A stretch of DNA of 64,000 nucleotides, from assembly GCF_030159855.1 (NCBI RefSeq), contig NZ_BSNG01000004.1, positions 1 to 64,000 of the forward strand. The letters run 5' to 3'. A model generated the notes under the pieces. It saw only the letters and a program-made list of their open reading frames with translations, made no database searches and was not told where the DNA came from. How positions within the stretch are numbered: the stretch's first letter is position 1; every line of letters starts with the position of its first letter. Below are positions 45,024 through 53,955 of the stretch, piece by piece. The stretch comes from Devosia yakushimensis (GTDB lineage: Bacteria > Pseudomonadota > Alphaproteobacteria > Rhizobiales > Devosiaceae). Position numbers and translations under genes: made by a program.

Positions 45024-45685
45024 GGGCCTTTTCCGCCATTATCGGCCGGGAGATGGCCCTGGCACTGCGCGGCGGCGGCGATGTGCTGACGCTGGTGCTG
45101 TTTTTTGTGATCACCGGCGCCATCGTGCCCTTTGCCGTGGGCCCCGATCGGGCACTGCTGGCCACCATCGCACCGGGGATTATCTGGATTGCAGCGTTTC
45201 TTGCCATGCTGCTGGGCCTCGACCGGCTGTTTCGTCCCGATCACGAGGACGGCACGCTGATCCTGCTGCGTCATGCCGACCTGCCGCTTGCTGGCATCAT
45301 TGCCGCAAAAGTGATCGCGCACTGGCTGCTGACGGCTGTGCCGCTGATCCTGGCCAGTCCGATCCTCGCCGTGCTGCTGGCAATGGATTTCTCGGCCTTC
45401 TGGCGCATGGTGGTTTCGCTGCTGCTGGGCACCCCGGCTTTGGCCGCTTTTGGAGCCATCGGCGCTGCCGTGACCGTGGCCATTCGCCGCGGCGGCCTCA
45501 TCGCACCCATCCTCATCGCGCCCTTGTCGGTGCCGGTGCTGATCTTTGGCACGGGAGCCATAGCCACCGGCCCCGGCCCGGACCAATCCACCCCCGCCTT
45601 GCTTTTTCTCGCCGCGCTCAGTCTCATAGCCGTAGCGCTGGCCCCGTTCGCGGCAGCACTTGCGATAAGCTCCGCCGAGGATTAG
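45020..45685 (+). CDS. ccmB: heme exporter permease CcmB
   Basis: A 221-residue inner membrane protein with six hydrophobic segments, partner of CcmA. Family blocks are IIGREMALALRGGGDVLTLV at the start, LDRLFRPDHEDGTLILLRHA and FGTGAIATGPGP. Length is normal. Start overlaps ccmA (ATGA), and ccmC follows after 13 bases. Confidence 0.95.
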   Translation: MRAFSAIIGREMALALRGGGDVLTLVLFFVITGAIVPFAVGPDRALLATIAPGIIWIAAFLAMLLGLDRLFRPDHEDGTLILLRHADLPLAGIIAAKVIAHWLLTAVPLILASPILAVLLAMDFSAFWRMVVSLLLGTPALAAFGAIGAAVTVAIRRGGLIAPILIAPLSVPVLIFGTGAIATGPGPDQSTPALLFLAALSLIAVALAPFAAALAISSAED

Positions 45686-45698
45686 AGCGCTAGGGATC

Positions 45699-46460
45699 AT
45701 GACTATCGAAACCGCCCCCAAACAGAGCTGGTGGAACCGGATTGCCCATCCGGGGCAATTCGTCGCCTGGACCCGCCCCCTGCTCTGGCCGCTGACGATC
45801 CTGACCGCATTGCTGTTTGCAGCGGGGCTCTGGTTCGCCCTCTTCAACTCGCCCGAGGACTATCAGATGGGCGATACGGTGCGGATCATGTATGTGCATG
45901 TCCCCACCGCCTGGCTCAGCCAATTCGTCTATGGCGTGATGGCAGTTTCGGCGCTTGGTTCGCTCGTCTGGCGCCACCCCATGGCCGATGTATCGATGAA
46001 GGCGGCTGCCCCCCTGGGCGCGACCTTCACCGCGCTGGCGCTCTTTACCGGCTCGCTTTGGGGCCGGCCCACCTGGGGCACGTTCTGGGAATGGGACGGC
46101 CGCATGACCTCGACCCTGGTGCTGCTGTTCATCTATCTCGGCATTATCGCGCTGTGGCGGGCCTTCGACGATCAGCTCCGCGCCGCCCGCGTCATCGCCG
46201 TCTTCACCCTTGTGGGCGCTGTTAACATTCCCATCATCAAATTCTCGGTCGATTGGTGGAGCACATTGCACCAGCCGGCCAGCGTCTTCCGCGCCGATGG
46301 TCCGCGCATGCCCGGTTCCATCCTGACGCCGCTTTTCGTGATGTTCTTCGCCTTTACATTTCTGTTCCTGGTGCTGCATCTCAAGGCCATGCATACCGAA
46401 GTGCAGCGCCGTCGCGTTGCCGCGCTCGAACGGCAGGCGGCGCAGGGAGCCCGGGCATGA
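45699..46460 (+). CDS. ccmC: heme handling protein CcmC
   Basis: A 253-residue, six-helix membrane protein that loads heme onto CcmE. The periplasmic tryptophan-rich segment WGRPTWGTFWEWDGRMTS is intact, and the flanking histidines that ligate heme are in YVHVPTAWLSQF and WWSTLHQPAS. It overlaps ccmD by four bases. Confidence 0.96.
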   Translation: MTIETAPKQSWWNRIAHPGQFVAWTRPLLWPLTILTALLFAAGLWFALFNSPEDYQMGDTVRIMYVHVPTAWLSQFVYGVMAVSALGSLVWRHPMADVSMKAAAPLGATFTALALFTGSLWGRPTWGTFWEWDGRMTSTLVLLFIYLGIIALWRAFDDQLRAARVIAVFTLVGAVNIPIIKFSVDWWSTLHQPASVFRADGPRMPGSILTPLFVMFFAFTFLFLVLHLKAMHTEVQRRRVAALERQAAQGARA

Positions 46461-46627
46461 TCGATCTGGGACCACACGCCGTTTTCATCGTCTCGGCCTA
46501 TGCAGGGGTAACGCTCGCCATTGCCGGGCTGATCGGCTGGACCCTCTTCGACGCCAGGCGCACAGCAAAAAAGCTCGCCGATCTCGAAGCCCGCGGCATT
46601 CGCCGCCGCTCGGCCGGACCCGCCTGA
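46457..46627 (+). CDS. ccmD: CcmD, small heme-export subunit
   Basis: A 56-residue single-pass membrane protein (AVFIVSAYAGVTLAIAGLIG followed by a basic tail RRTAKKLADLEARGIRRR). The pattern and position between ccmC and ccmG identify CcmD, which helps release holo-CcmE from CcmABC. The ATG overlaps the ccmC stop, and its own stop shares a base with ccmG (TGATG). Confidence 0.93.
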   Translation: MIDLGPHAVFIVSAYAGVTLAIAGLIGWTLFDARRTAKKLADLEARGIRRRSAGPA

Positions 46628-47160
46628 TGCGCTATGTGCTTTTCGCCCTGCCGCTGCTCCTGCTGGTTGCGCTGGTCGCCATCTTTGCTTCTTCCATGGA
46701 CCGCGACCCTTCGCTGGTGCGCAGCGTCCTGATCGATAAGCCCGCCCCGGCCTTTGCCATGGAAGCCATACCCGAGCTTGGCGTACCGGGCTTCGATACG
46801 GCTGCGCTCAAGGGCGAGGTCACCGTGGTCAATGTCTTTGCCAGCTGGTGCCTGCCCTGCCGGGCCGAGCATCCCCTGCTCGAAGCGGTCAAGGATGTCG
46901 CCAAGGTGCGCATGTTCGGCATCAACCAGTCCGACGCTCCCGAAAATGCCCGCGCCTTCCTCGCCGAGCTGGGCAATCCCTATGACGCGGTGGGTGCCGA
47001 CCGCGACCGGCGTGTCTCGATCGATTGGGGCGTCTATGGCGTGCCGGAAACCTTCGTGGTCGACGCCAATGGCGTCATCACCTTCAAGCATGTCGGGCCC
47101 CTGACGCCACAGGCCGTGGACGATCACCTGCTGCCAGCCATCGAAAAGGCACGAGGCTAG
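46627..47160 (+). CDS. ccmG: cytochrome c biogenesis thioredoxin CcmG/DsbE
   Basis: A 177-residue periplasmic thioredoxin-like protein anchored by an N-terminal helix (MRYVLFALPLLLLVALVAIF). The redox motif is Cys75-Leu-Pro-Cys78 in NVFASWCLPC, the cis-proline is in YGVPETFVV, and the family GVxG-type acidic region is present. It reduces apocytochrome c thiols before heme attachment. The remaining maturation genes (ccmE, F, H) are not in the window. Confidence 0.94.
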   Translation: MRYVLFALPLLLLVALVAIFASSMDRDPSLVRSVLIDKPAPAFAMEAIPELGVPGFDTAALKGEVTVVNVFASWCLPCRAEHPLLEAVKDVAKVRMFGINQSDAPENARAFLAELGNPYDAVGADRDRRVSIDWGVYGVPETFVVDANGVITFKHVGPLTPQAVDDHLLPAIEKARG

Positions 47161-47161
47161 C

Positions 47162-47818
47162 ATGGTCCGCTCCTGGCGCAGCGCGGCACTGGCGGTTCTG
47201 GTAGGCCTGATAATGGGAGGAGCCGCCATGGCCAATGATCTGATCACGGCAGCCCGGCAGGGCGATATAGCCACCGTGGCGGCGCAAATCGCCGCCGGCA
47301 CCGACCTCGAGGCCCGCGATGGCGACGGGGCAACGGCGCTACTGGCCGCAACGCACGCCAACCAGATCGAAGCGGCAAGACTGCTGATCGAGGCGGGTGC
47401 AGACGTCAATGCCAAGGACGCCATTGCCGATAGCCCCTATCTCTATGCCGGGGCGCGCGGACATCTCGAAATCCTCAAGCTGACGCTGGCCCATGGCGCG
47501 GACCTCAAGAGCATCAATCGCTATGGCGGCACCGCCCTGATTCCGGCAGCCGAGCGGGGTCATGTGGAAACGGTAGCGACCCTGATCGCCGCCGGGGTCG
47601 CTGTCGATCACGTGAACCGCCTCGGCTGGACGGCGCTGCTCGAGGCCATCATCCTGGGCAATGGCGGGCCCAGCCACGTCGCCATCGTCAAACTGTTGCT
47701 CGATGCCGGCGCCGATCCCAATCTGGCCGATGGCGATGGCGTCAGCCCGCTCGCCCATGCCCGCAGTCGCGGCTTTGACGAAATGGTGCAGATGCTGGAG
47801 GCGGCGGGCGGGCGCTAG
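47162..47818 (+). CDS. secreted ankyrin-repeat protein
   Basis: A 218-residue protein with a signal peptide (cleaved after AMA, about residue 24) and about five ankyrin repeats spanning residues 25-215 (ATALLAATHANQIEAARLLI then EAGADVNAKD; later DAGADPNLADGDGVSPLAHA). It begins one base after the ccmG stop, so it is probably in the ccm operon. Ankyrin repeats mediate protein contacts; the periplasmic partner is unknown. Periplasmic ankyrin proteins elsewhere are sometimes linked to catalase, not seen here. Confidence 0.88.
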   Translation: MVRSWRSAALAVLVGLIMGGAAMANDLITAARQGDIATVAAQIAAGTDLEARDGDGATALLAATHANQIEAARLLIEAGADVNAKDAIADSPYLYAGARGHLEILKLTLAHGADLKSINRYGGTALIPAAERGHVETVATLIAAGVAVDHVNRLGWTALLEAIILGNGGPSHVAIVKLLLDAGADPNLADGDGVSPLAHARSRGFDEMVQMLEAAGGR

Positions 47819-47826
47819 CCGTTCGC

Positions 47827-48039
47827 CTAAAAGTCGCTGGTCAGGCCCTTGATTTCCCAATCGCCATAGCGGCCGGGTTCCAGCCCGCCGCGCCCGCCTT
47901 TTTCCTTTGGAGCAAAGGCGGTTTTGCCGTCGATGGCGTTGCGCCGGGCCTCGGCTTCGGCAAGGGCGCGCCGGGCGGCCGCGCTCAGTGGCGGCCGTGG
48001 GGCCTCTTCACCCTCAAAACTCTCTTCTGCATCACTCAT
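47827..48039 (-). CDS. DUF1674 (SdhAF4-like) protein
   Basis: A 70-residue basic/acidic protein with the C-terminal DUF1674 signature GGRGGLEPGRYGDWEIKGLTSDF-type block (residues 48-70). The mitochondrial relative Sdh8/SDHAF4 assists flavinylated SdhA assembly; bacterial members are assumed to do the same, which is inference. The ATG at 48039 (MSDAEESF) gives the normal length. It is convergent with the ankyrin gene and divergent from htpX. Confidence 0.9.
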   Translation of the reverse strand: MSDAEESFEGEEAPRPPLSAAARRALAEAEARRNAIDGKTAFAPKEKGGRGGLEPGRYGDWEIKGLTSDF

Positions 48040-48134
48040 CGACGGCTTTCGAAATGTGCTATGTTCATGCGCCTTGCATGAAACCCCTGTCGGCACAACA
48101 TAGTTGCGGGAAAGACGAACCCCAAGAGGCTCCG

Positions 48135-49118
48135 ATGTTCAACATGTTTCGCACTGCCGTCCTGATCGCCGGGCTGACGGCCCTGTTCATGGTGGTGGGT
48201 TATTTCATCGGCGGCACCGGCGGCATGATGATCGCCTTCCTCTTTGCCGCTGCCACCAACCTTTTCAGCTACTGGAATTCGGACAAGATGGTGCTGCGCA
48301 TGCAGAACGCCGTTCCTGTCGAGCGCAGCCGGGTGCCCGAGCTTTACGACATGGTGGATACGCTCTCCAAGCGGGCCGGTATTCCGACGCCGGCGGTCTA
48401 TATCATCCAGTCCGACCAGCCCAATGCCTTTGCCACCGGGCGCGACCCAAACAATGCTGCGGTGGCAGTTTCGACCGGCCTGCTGCGGAACCTCGAAACG
48501 CGAGAAGTGGCCGGCGTGGTTGCCCACGAACTGGCCCATATTCGCAGCCGCGACACGCTGACCATGACCATCACGGCGACCTTTGCCGGCGCGATTTCCG
48601 CCCTGGCGCAATTCGGGCTCTTCTTCGGTGGCGGCAATAATCGCGACAACCCGCTGGGCGGCATCGGCGCCCTGCTCATGGTGTTCCTGGCTCCCCTGGC
48701 TGCCATGGTGGTGCAGATGGCGGTAAGCCGCACCCGCGAATATGAGGCCGATCGCGACGGCGCCGAGATATCGGGCGATCCGCTAGCGCTGGCCTCGGCC
48801 CTCAACAAGATCGCCAGCCTGGCCGGCCGCCAGGTCAATGTCGCGGCCGAGCGCAACCCGGCCATGGCCCATATGTACATCATCAATCCCCTCTCAGGGC
48901 AGCGGATGGACAATCTCTTTTCCACCCATCCCGATACCGGCAATCGCATCGCGGCCCTGCAGAAGCTTGCAGCCGAGATGCAGGTGAACGATAAGGGCCC
49001 TGCGCCCCAGCCTCGTTCGCAACCGGCTTCGACCGCTCGCGGCACTGGCAGCGGCTGGCGCGTGCCGCCCACCGGAAGGTCCGATGACGGCGGCGGACAA
49101 AACGGTCCCTGGGGATAA
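48135..49118 (+). CDS. htpX: membrane zinc protease HtpX
   Basis: A 327-residue M48 metalloprotease that degrades misfolded membrane proteins. Two N-terminal membrane segments, the zinc motif HELAH (in VAGVVAHELAHIRSRD), and the third ligand in REYEADRDGAEISG are present, plus another membrane hairpin between. A short, proline- and glycine-rich tail (about 40 residues) extends past the usual end. Nine bases separate it from rsmB. Confidence 0.95.
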   Translation: MFNMFRTAVLIAGLTALFMVVGYFIGGTGGMMIAFLFAAATNLFSYWNSDKMVLRMQNAVPVERSRVPELYDMVDTLSKRAGIPTPAVYIIQSDQPNAFATGRDPNNAAVAVSTGLLRNLETREVAGVVAHELAHIRSRDTLTMTITATFAGAISALAQFGLFFGGGNNRDNPLGGIGALLMVFLAPLAAMVVQMAVSRTREYEADRDGAEISGDPLALASALNKIASLAGRQVNVAAERNPAMAHMYIINPLSGQRMDNLFSTHPDTGNRIAALQKLAAEMQVNDKGPAPQPRSQPASTARGTGSGWRVPPTGRSDDGGGQNGPWG

Positions 49119-49127
49119 TTCTGAAGC

Positions 49128-50432
49128 GTGGCACCTAAAACCGAACCGGCGGGGCTCAAGCTCCGCCTCGTTGCCGCCCAGCGGCTCAAATCCGTTCTGG
49201 CGGGCGACAATTTCGCGCCGCTGACCGCGGCAGAGCTGGCCGATGGGCGCGATCGCGCGCTGGCCAACAGGCTGATCACCACGGCGCTGCGCCGCCAGGG
49301 CCAGCTCAATTTCATCATCCATGCCCTGCTCGACAAGGGCATGCCGGGCAAGTCGGGCACTTTCGAAGCCATTCTGCGCCTGTCGCTGGCGCAGCTGGTT
49401 TTCCTGCCCGATCTGGGCGCGCATAGTGCATTGTTCCTTGCCGTCGAGGCCACCAAGCGCGACCCCAAGGCACGCCATCTGTCGGGCCTGATGAATGCTG
49501 TATTGCGCAGCGCCCAGGCCAATTCGGCCAAGTTCGGCATGCTGAGCGATGACCTGCTGATCCCCGACACTTTTGGCGATACCTGGCTCCAGGCCTATGG
49601 CGAAGAAGCCATTGATGGCTTTTCCGACGCCCTGCTCGCCGGCGCGCCGCTCGACCTGACGCTCAAGAATGTCGATCCGGAGCTAATCGAGACGCTGGGA
49701 GCAGAACCGGTTCTTGCCGATACCGTGCGCATCGAGCAGCGCGACCGGCCCGTCGAGGCCCTGCCCGGCTATGCCGAGGGCCAATGGTGGGTTCAGGACG
49801 CCGCCTCCGCCATTCCGGCGCGCCTGCTGGCGCTTGAGCCGGGCGCCCGCGTGCTCGACCTCTGCGCCGCCCCCGGCGGCAAGACCGCCCAGTTGATCAA
49901 GGCCGGCTATGCCGTGACCGCGCTCGACAGCGATGCCAGCCGCATGGAACGCCTGCGTGGCAATCTTGCCCGCCTCAACTATACGGCGACCGAGACCATT
50001 GTCGGCGACGCCGGCACATTCGCACCGACCTCGCTCTATTCCGGGGTCCTGCTCGACGCGCCCTGCTCGGCTACTGGCACGTTCCGGCGCCACCCCGAAG
50101 TCATCTGGCATCGTTCGGTTGGCGATGTGGCAGGCCGGGTGCGCCTGCAGCGGGCGCTGCTGACCAATGCCTTCCGCTGTCTCGATACCGATGGAGTATT
50201 GCTCTATTGCGTCTGTTCGCTCGAACCGGCCGAAGGCGAAGAGCAGGTCGAATGGGCCCTTGATTCGCTGCCCGGGCTTGAGCTTTTCCCCGTTACAGCA
50301 GCGGAAATGGCCGGTCTCGAGCAGGCCGTGACCGAAAAAGGCCTGGTGCGGACCCATCCGGGCATGAACCCGGGCGGATTGGCTGGGGGCATGGATGGAT
50401 TCTTCGTGGCGCGATTCCGCCGCCATCGCTAG
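49128..50432 (+). CDS. rsmB: 16S rRNA (cytosine-967-C5)-methyltransferase RsmB
   Basis: A 434-residue enzyme with an N-terminal NusB-like RNA-binding domain (residues 10-150) and a C-terminal SAM-dependent methyltransferase. Motif I is LDLCAAPGGKTAQL; motif IV DAPCSATGTFRRHPEV and motif VI CVCSLEPAEGE provide the two cysteines of the m5C mechanism. The start is a GTG at 49128. It lies between htpX and the heparinase-like gene on one strand. Confidence 0.95.
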   Translation: MAPKTEPAGLKLRLVAAQRLKSVLAGDNFAPLTAAELADGRDRALANRLITTALRRQGQLNFIIHALLDKGMPGKSGTFEAILRLSLAQLVFLPDLGAHSALFLAVEATKRDPKARHLSGLMNAVLRSAQANSAKFGMLSDDLLIPDTFGDTWLQAYGEEAIDGFSDALLAGAPLDLTLKNVDPELIETLGAEPVLADTVRIEQRDRPVEALPGYAEGQWWVQDAASAIPARLLALEPGARVLDLCAAPGGKTAQLIKAGYAVTALDSDASRMERLRGNLARLNYTATETIVGDAGTFAPTSLYSGVLLDAPCSATGTFRRHPEVIWHRSVGDVAGRVRLQRALLTNAFRCLDTDGVLLYCVCSLEPAEGEEQVEWALDSLPGLELFPVTAAEMAGLEQAVTEKGLVRTHPGMNPGGLAGGMDGFFVARFRRHR

Positions 50433-50552
50433 AATCGGCTTGGGGGCGAACGGCAACGGTCGGGGGACGTTGCAGCGCAAAGGATTTGGGTCGTTGAGGT
50501 TTTTGAGGTGCAGTAGACTTGTCCTGGGCGCTGGGCGCGCGGGGACAGGCTG

Positions 50553-52145
50553 ATGGCCGGACAGCTCGGTTTCACGCTGCGCCGGCTGCTGCTGGGCCTG
50601 GCCGACAATGTAGTGACGCTGCCCCTGCTGCGCTGGACCTGGCGCGGCCTGGCCGATGACGCCTTTGCCGGTGAGCTTCCCGAATTCCGCCCCGCCGACC
50701 GCGATGCGGTGCGCGACATGATGAGCGGCCGCTATCTTCTGGCCTCCAAATTGGTGGAAACCGGCGGCGCCTCGCCTTTCAATCTCGATATCGACCACAT
50801 GGATTGGTGGCTCAATCTGCATGGCTTTTCCTGGCTGCGCCATTTCCGCGACGTGCGCGACCCCGGCGAGCGCAAGTTTGCCCGCATGCTGGTGCTCGAC
50901 TGGATCAGCCGCGAGGGCCAGTTCGAGCGGGATACCTGGGCCCCCGCTCTTTGCGCCCAGCGCGTGCTCAATTGGCTGCGCCATCTGCCACTGCTGCTCG
51001 ATGGCGCCAATCCCGAACAGGCCAAGACCATCCAGCGGGTGCTGGGCGCCCAGATCCAGAGCCTCAAGGTCCGCGCGCCACTGACCAGCGACCCCACCGA
51101 AACGCTTTATGCCGCCATCGCCCTGCTGGGCGCCGAAATCTGCGACCAGGACGACAAGACTGACGTGCCTGCCCGGCTCACCAAGCTCAATGCGGTTCTC
51201 GCCGGCCAGCTCGATGCCGATGGCATGCATCTGTCGCGCAGCCCCAAGCTGCAATTGCAATTGTTGGTGGAACTGGCCAGCGTCCGCCGCGCGGCGGGCG
51301 CCTGGAAGACCGAAGAAGGCAATGAACTGGGCGCCCAGATCGACCGCATGCATGAAAGCCTCGACGCGCTGACGCTCTCCAGCGGCGAGCCCGTCTATTT
51401 CAATGGCTGCGGACAATTGCCCCATGACGTGCTGATTGCCGTGCAGGCGCTCGCCCCCACCCGCAAGCGGCGATCCATGCTGCTGGGCGGCTACGGTATT
51501 CTGCGCAATGGCGAGGCCGTGGTCATCGCCGATTCCGGGCAAAGGCCGCCCAAGGGGTTTGACGCCGACGCCCATGCCGGCGCCCTCGCCTTCGAATTTT
51601 CCTATGGCAATGAATTGATCCTGGGCTCCTGCGGGCCGGCGCCGGCTGATCTCCCCGAGAGCCAGGCCCTGTTCCGCCAGACCGTGGCCCATTCGGCGCC
51701 CTCGATGGATGCCGACGATGCCGAGCGGACACCGCCCGCATTGGCGCTCGATCCGGCCGATCATCTGCTGACCTTGGGCACCGGCGGCTATGCCAAGCGC
51801 TATGGCGTCGATCTCGAGCGCCGCCTGACCCTGCTATCGGAGGGGACGACCCTGGTTGGGCAGGATCGCATGATTGCCAATGGCACGCCCTCGGGCCTGC
51901 TTTCAGTACGCTTTCACCTGGCGCCCAATGTCATGGTCCGTCGCGTTTCGGGCGAGGGGCTGGTGCGGCTGGTATTGCCCAATGGCACGGTCTGGAGCTT
52001 TTTGTGGGAAGGCGCCGATTTCCACGAGGAGGAAAGCGTGCGCCAATCCTCCTATCTCGGTTTTCACAAGACACGCCAGCTCGTGCTGGAAACCCCGGCG
52101 GCTCCCGATCGCGAGATCGCCTGGATCTTTACGCTCGAGCAGTAA
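50553..52145 (+). CDS. heparinase II/III family protein
   Basis: A 530-residue protein with an N-terminal alpha-helical toroid (RHFRDVRDPGERKFARMLVL, WAPALCAQRVLNWLRHLPLL) and a C-terminal heparinase II/III beta-sandwich (GYGILRNGEAVVIADSG; DRMIANGTPSGLLSVRFHLA). No signal peptide is visible, unlike secreted polysaccharide lyases. Genes of this kind between rsmB and purH are common in Hyphomicrobiales; the substrate is unknown. Confidence 0.9.
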   Translation: MAGQLGFTLRRLLLGLADNVVTLPLLRWTWRGLADDAFAGELPEFRPADRDAVRDMMSGRYLLASKLVETGGASPFNLDIDHMDWWLNLHGFSWLRHFRDVRDPGERKFARMLVLDWISREGQFERDTWAPALCAQRVLNWLRHLPLLLDGANPEQAKTIQRVLGAQIQSLKVRAPLTSDPTETLYAAIALLGAEICDQDDKTDVPARLTKLNAVLAGQLDADGMHLSRSPKLQLQLLVELASVRRAAGAWKTEEGNELGAQIDRMHESLDALTLSSGEPVYFNGCGQLPHDVLIAVQALAPTRKRRSMLLGGYGILRNGEAVVIADSGQRPPKGFDADAHAGALAFEFSYGNELILGSCGPAPADLPESQALFRQTVAHSAPSMDADDAERTPPALALDPADHLLTLGTGGYAKRYGVDLERRLTLLSEGTTLVGQDRMIANGTPSGLLSVRFHLAPNVMVRRVSGEGLVRLVLPNGTVWSFLWEGADFHEEESVRQSSYLGFHKTRQLVLETPAAPDREIAWIFTLEQ

Positions 52146-52215
52146 CGCGTGGTTCCCATCGCCGCCGCTTCGTGCTAGCGAGCGGCCGACATCATCACAC
52201 GGGCGGAACATCCTC

Positions 52216-53802
52216 ATGAGCAAGACGGTCAAGGTCGGGCGCGCGCTGCTTTCGGTATTCGACAAATCCGGCATGGCAGACTTTGCGCGGGGGCTGAGCG
52301 AAGCAGGCGTGGAGCTGGTATCGACCGGCGGCACGCATAAGCTCATCAGCGATGCTGGCCTGCCAGTCCGCGAGATTTCCGACCTGACCGGCTTCCCCGA
52401 AATGATGGATGGCCGCGTCAAGACGCTGCATCCCAAGGTACATGGCGGGCTTTTGGCCGTACGCGACAAGGCCGACCATGCCGCCTCCATGGCCGAGCAT
52501 GACATCGGCGCCATCGATCTGGTCGCGGTCAATCTCTACCCCTTCGAGAAGACCGTGGCCTCGGGCGCAGGCTATGACGACATTATCGAAAATATCGATA
52601 TTGGCGGGCCGGCCATGGTGCGCTCCGCCGCCAAGAACCATGCCTATGTGACCGTCGTCGTCGATCCCGCCGATTATCCAGCCATTCTCGACGCCATCAA
52701 GACCACTGGCGGGGTGCCGTTCGAGCTGCGCCAGAGACTGGCGGCCAAGGCCTATGCCCGCACGGCGGCCTATGACAGCGCCATTTCAAGCTGGTTCGCC
52801 AAAGCGATCGACTATCCCGAAATCCCCTATCGCAGCTTTGCCGGCACGCTGCGCGAAGTCATGCGCTATGGCGAAAACCCCCATCAATGGGCCGGCTTTT
52901 ACGCCAATGGCGACAGCCGCCCGGGCGTTGCCACCGCAACGCAGGTGCAGGGCAAGACGCTCAGCTACAACAATATCAACGATACCGATGCCGCCTTCGA
53001 GCTGGTCAGCGAATTCGACCCCGTCCAGGGCGCGGCAGTGGCCATCATCAAGCACGCCAATCCCTGCGGCGTCGCCGTCGCCGATGATCTGGTGACCGCC
53101 TATAAGAACGCCCTGCGCACCGACCCGGTCAGCGCCTTTGGCGGCATCGTCGCCACCAATCGCGAGATCGACGCGGCCACTGCCGAAGAAATCGTCAAGG
53201 TCTTTACCGAGGTGATCGTGGCTCCCTCGGCCACCCCGGAAGCCCAGGCTATCATCGCCGCCAAGAAGAACCTGCGCCTGCTGCTGACCGGGGGCATTGC
53301 CGATCCCAAGGCCGATGGCCTCGTGGTCAAATCGGTCGCAGGAGGCCTCTTAGTCCAGTCGCGCGACAATCGCAATGTCGATGATTGCGATATCAAGGTG
53401 GTGACCAAAAAGGCTCCGAGCGCGGCCGAGCTGGCCGATCTGCGGCTGGCCGCCAAGGTTGCCAAGCACGTCAAATCCAACGCCATTGTCTATGTCCGGG
53501 ACGGCGCCACGGTCGGCATTGGCGCCGGACAGATGTCGCGCGTGGATTCCGCACTCACTGGCCACCGCAAGTCGATCGATGCCGCAAGGGCGGCAGGCAT
53601 CGAAGGCGCCCTGACACAGGGCTCGGTCGTTGCCTCGGATGCCTTCTTCCCCTTCGCCGATGGCCTTGAAGCATTGGTTGCTGCCGGCGCCACCGCCGTA
53701 ATCCAGCCCGGCGGTTCGATGCGCGACGACGAGGTGATTGACGCGGCCGATGCCGCCGGCATTGCCATGGTGATGACCGGCATGCGCCACTTCCGGCACT
53801 AG
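52216..53802 (+). CDS. purH: bifunctional AICAR transformylase/IMP cyclohydrolase
   Basis: A 528-residue enzyme for the last two steps of IMP synthesis. The N-terminal MGS-like IMP cyclohydrolase domain runs from ALLSVFDKSGMADFARGL to about residue 195; the AICAR transformylase domain follows with RYGENPHQWAGFY, IIKHANPCGVAVAD, the segment SDAFFPFADGLE and the C-terminal GMRHFRH. The ATG at 52216 is the family start. Confidence 0.97.
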   Translation: MSKTVKVGRALLSVFDKSGMADFARGLSEAGVELVSTGGTHKLISDAGLPVREISDLTGFPEMMDGRVKTLHPKVHGGLLAVRDKADHAASMAEHDIGAIDLVAVNLYPFEKTVASGAGYDDIIENIDIGGPAMVRSAAKNHAYVTVVVDPADYPAILDAIKTTGGVPFELRQRLAAKAYARTAAYDSAISSWFAKAIDYPEIPYRSFAGTLREVMRYGENPHQWAGFYANGDSRPGVATATQVQGKTLSYNNINDTDAAFELVSEFDPVQGAAVAIIKHANPCGVAVADDLVTAYKNALRTDPVSAFGGIVATNREIDAATAEEIVKVFTEVIVAPSATPEAQAIIAAKKNLRLLLTGGIADPKADGLVVKSVAGGLLVQSRDNRNVDDCDIKVVTKKAPSAAELADLRLAAKVAKHVKSNAIVYVRDGATVGIGAGQMSRVDSALTGHRKSIDAARAAGIEGALTQGSVVASDAFFPFADGLEALVAAGATAVIQPGGSMRDDEVIDAADAAGIAMVMTGMRHFRH

Positions 53803-53955
53803 AGTTTCCAGCAAAAGCGGCAATGTTTCGCGGTTCGCAAACGCGAAAAATCAAGGCTTCCAGCCTTACCGAATTGTAACGGGACCAGTAAGGGCTTCTT
53901 GAGATAGACCTGCCACAGTGGAAGCGCCGGTTCTGCCGGCCGCGATGGGGCAGAT

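Noticed and set aside
49683..51764. Long minus-strand open frame across rsmB and the heparinase gene
   Set aside because: It spans the ends of two well-supported opposite-strand genes and their intergenic gap, which no real gene would do here.
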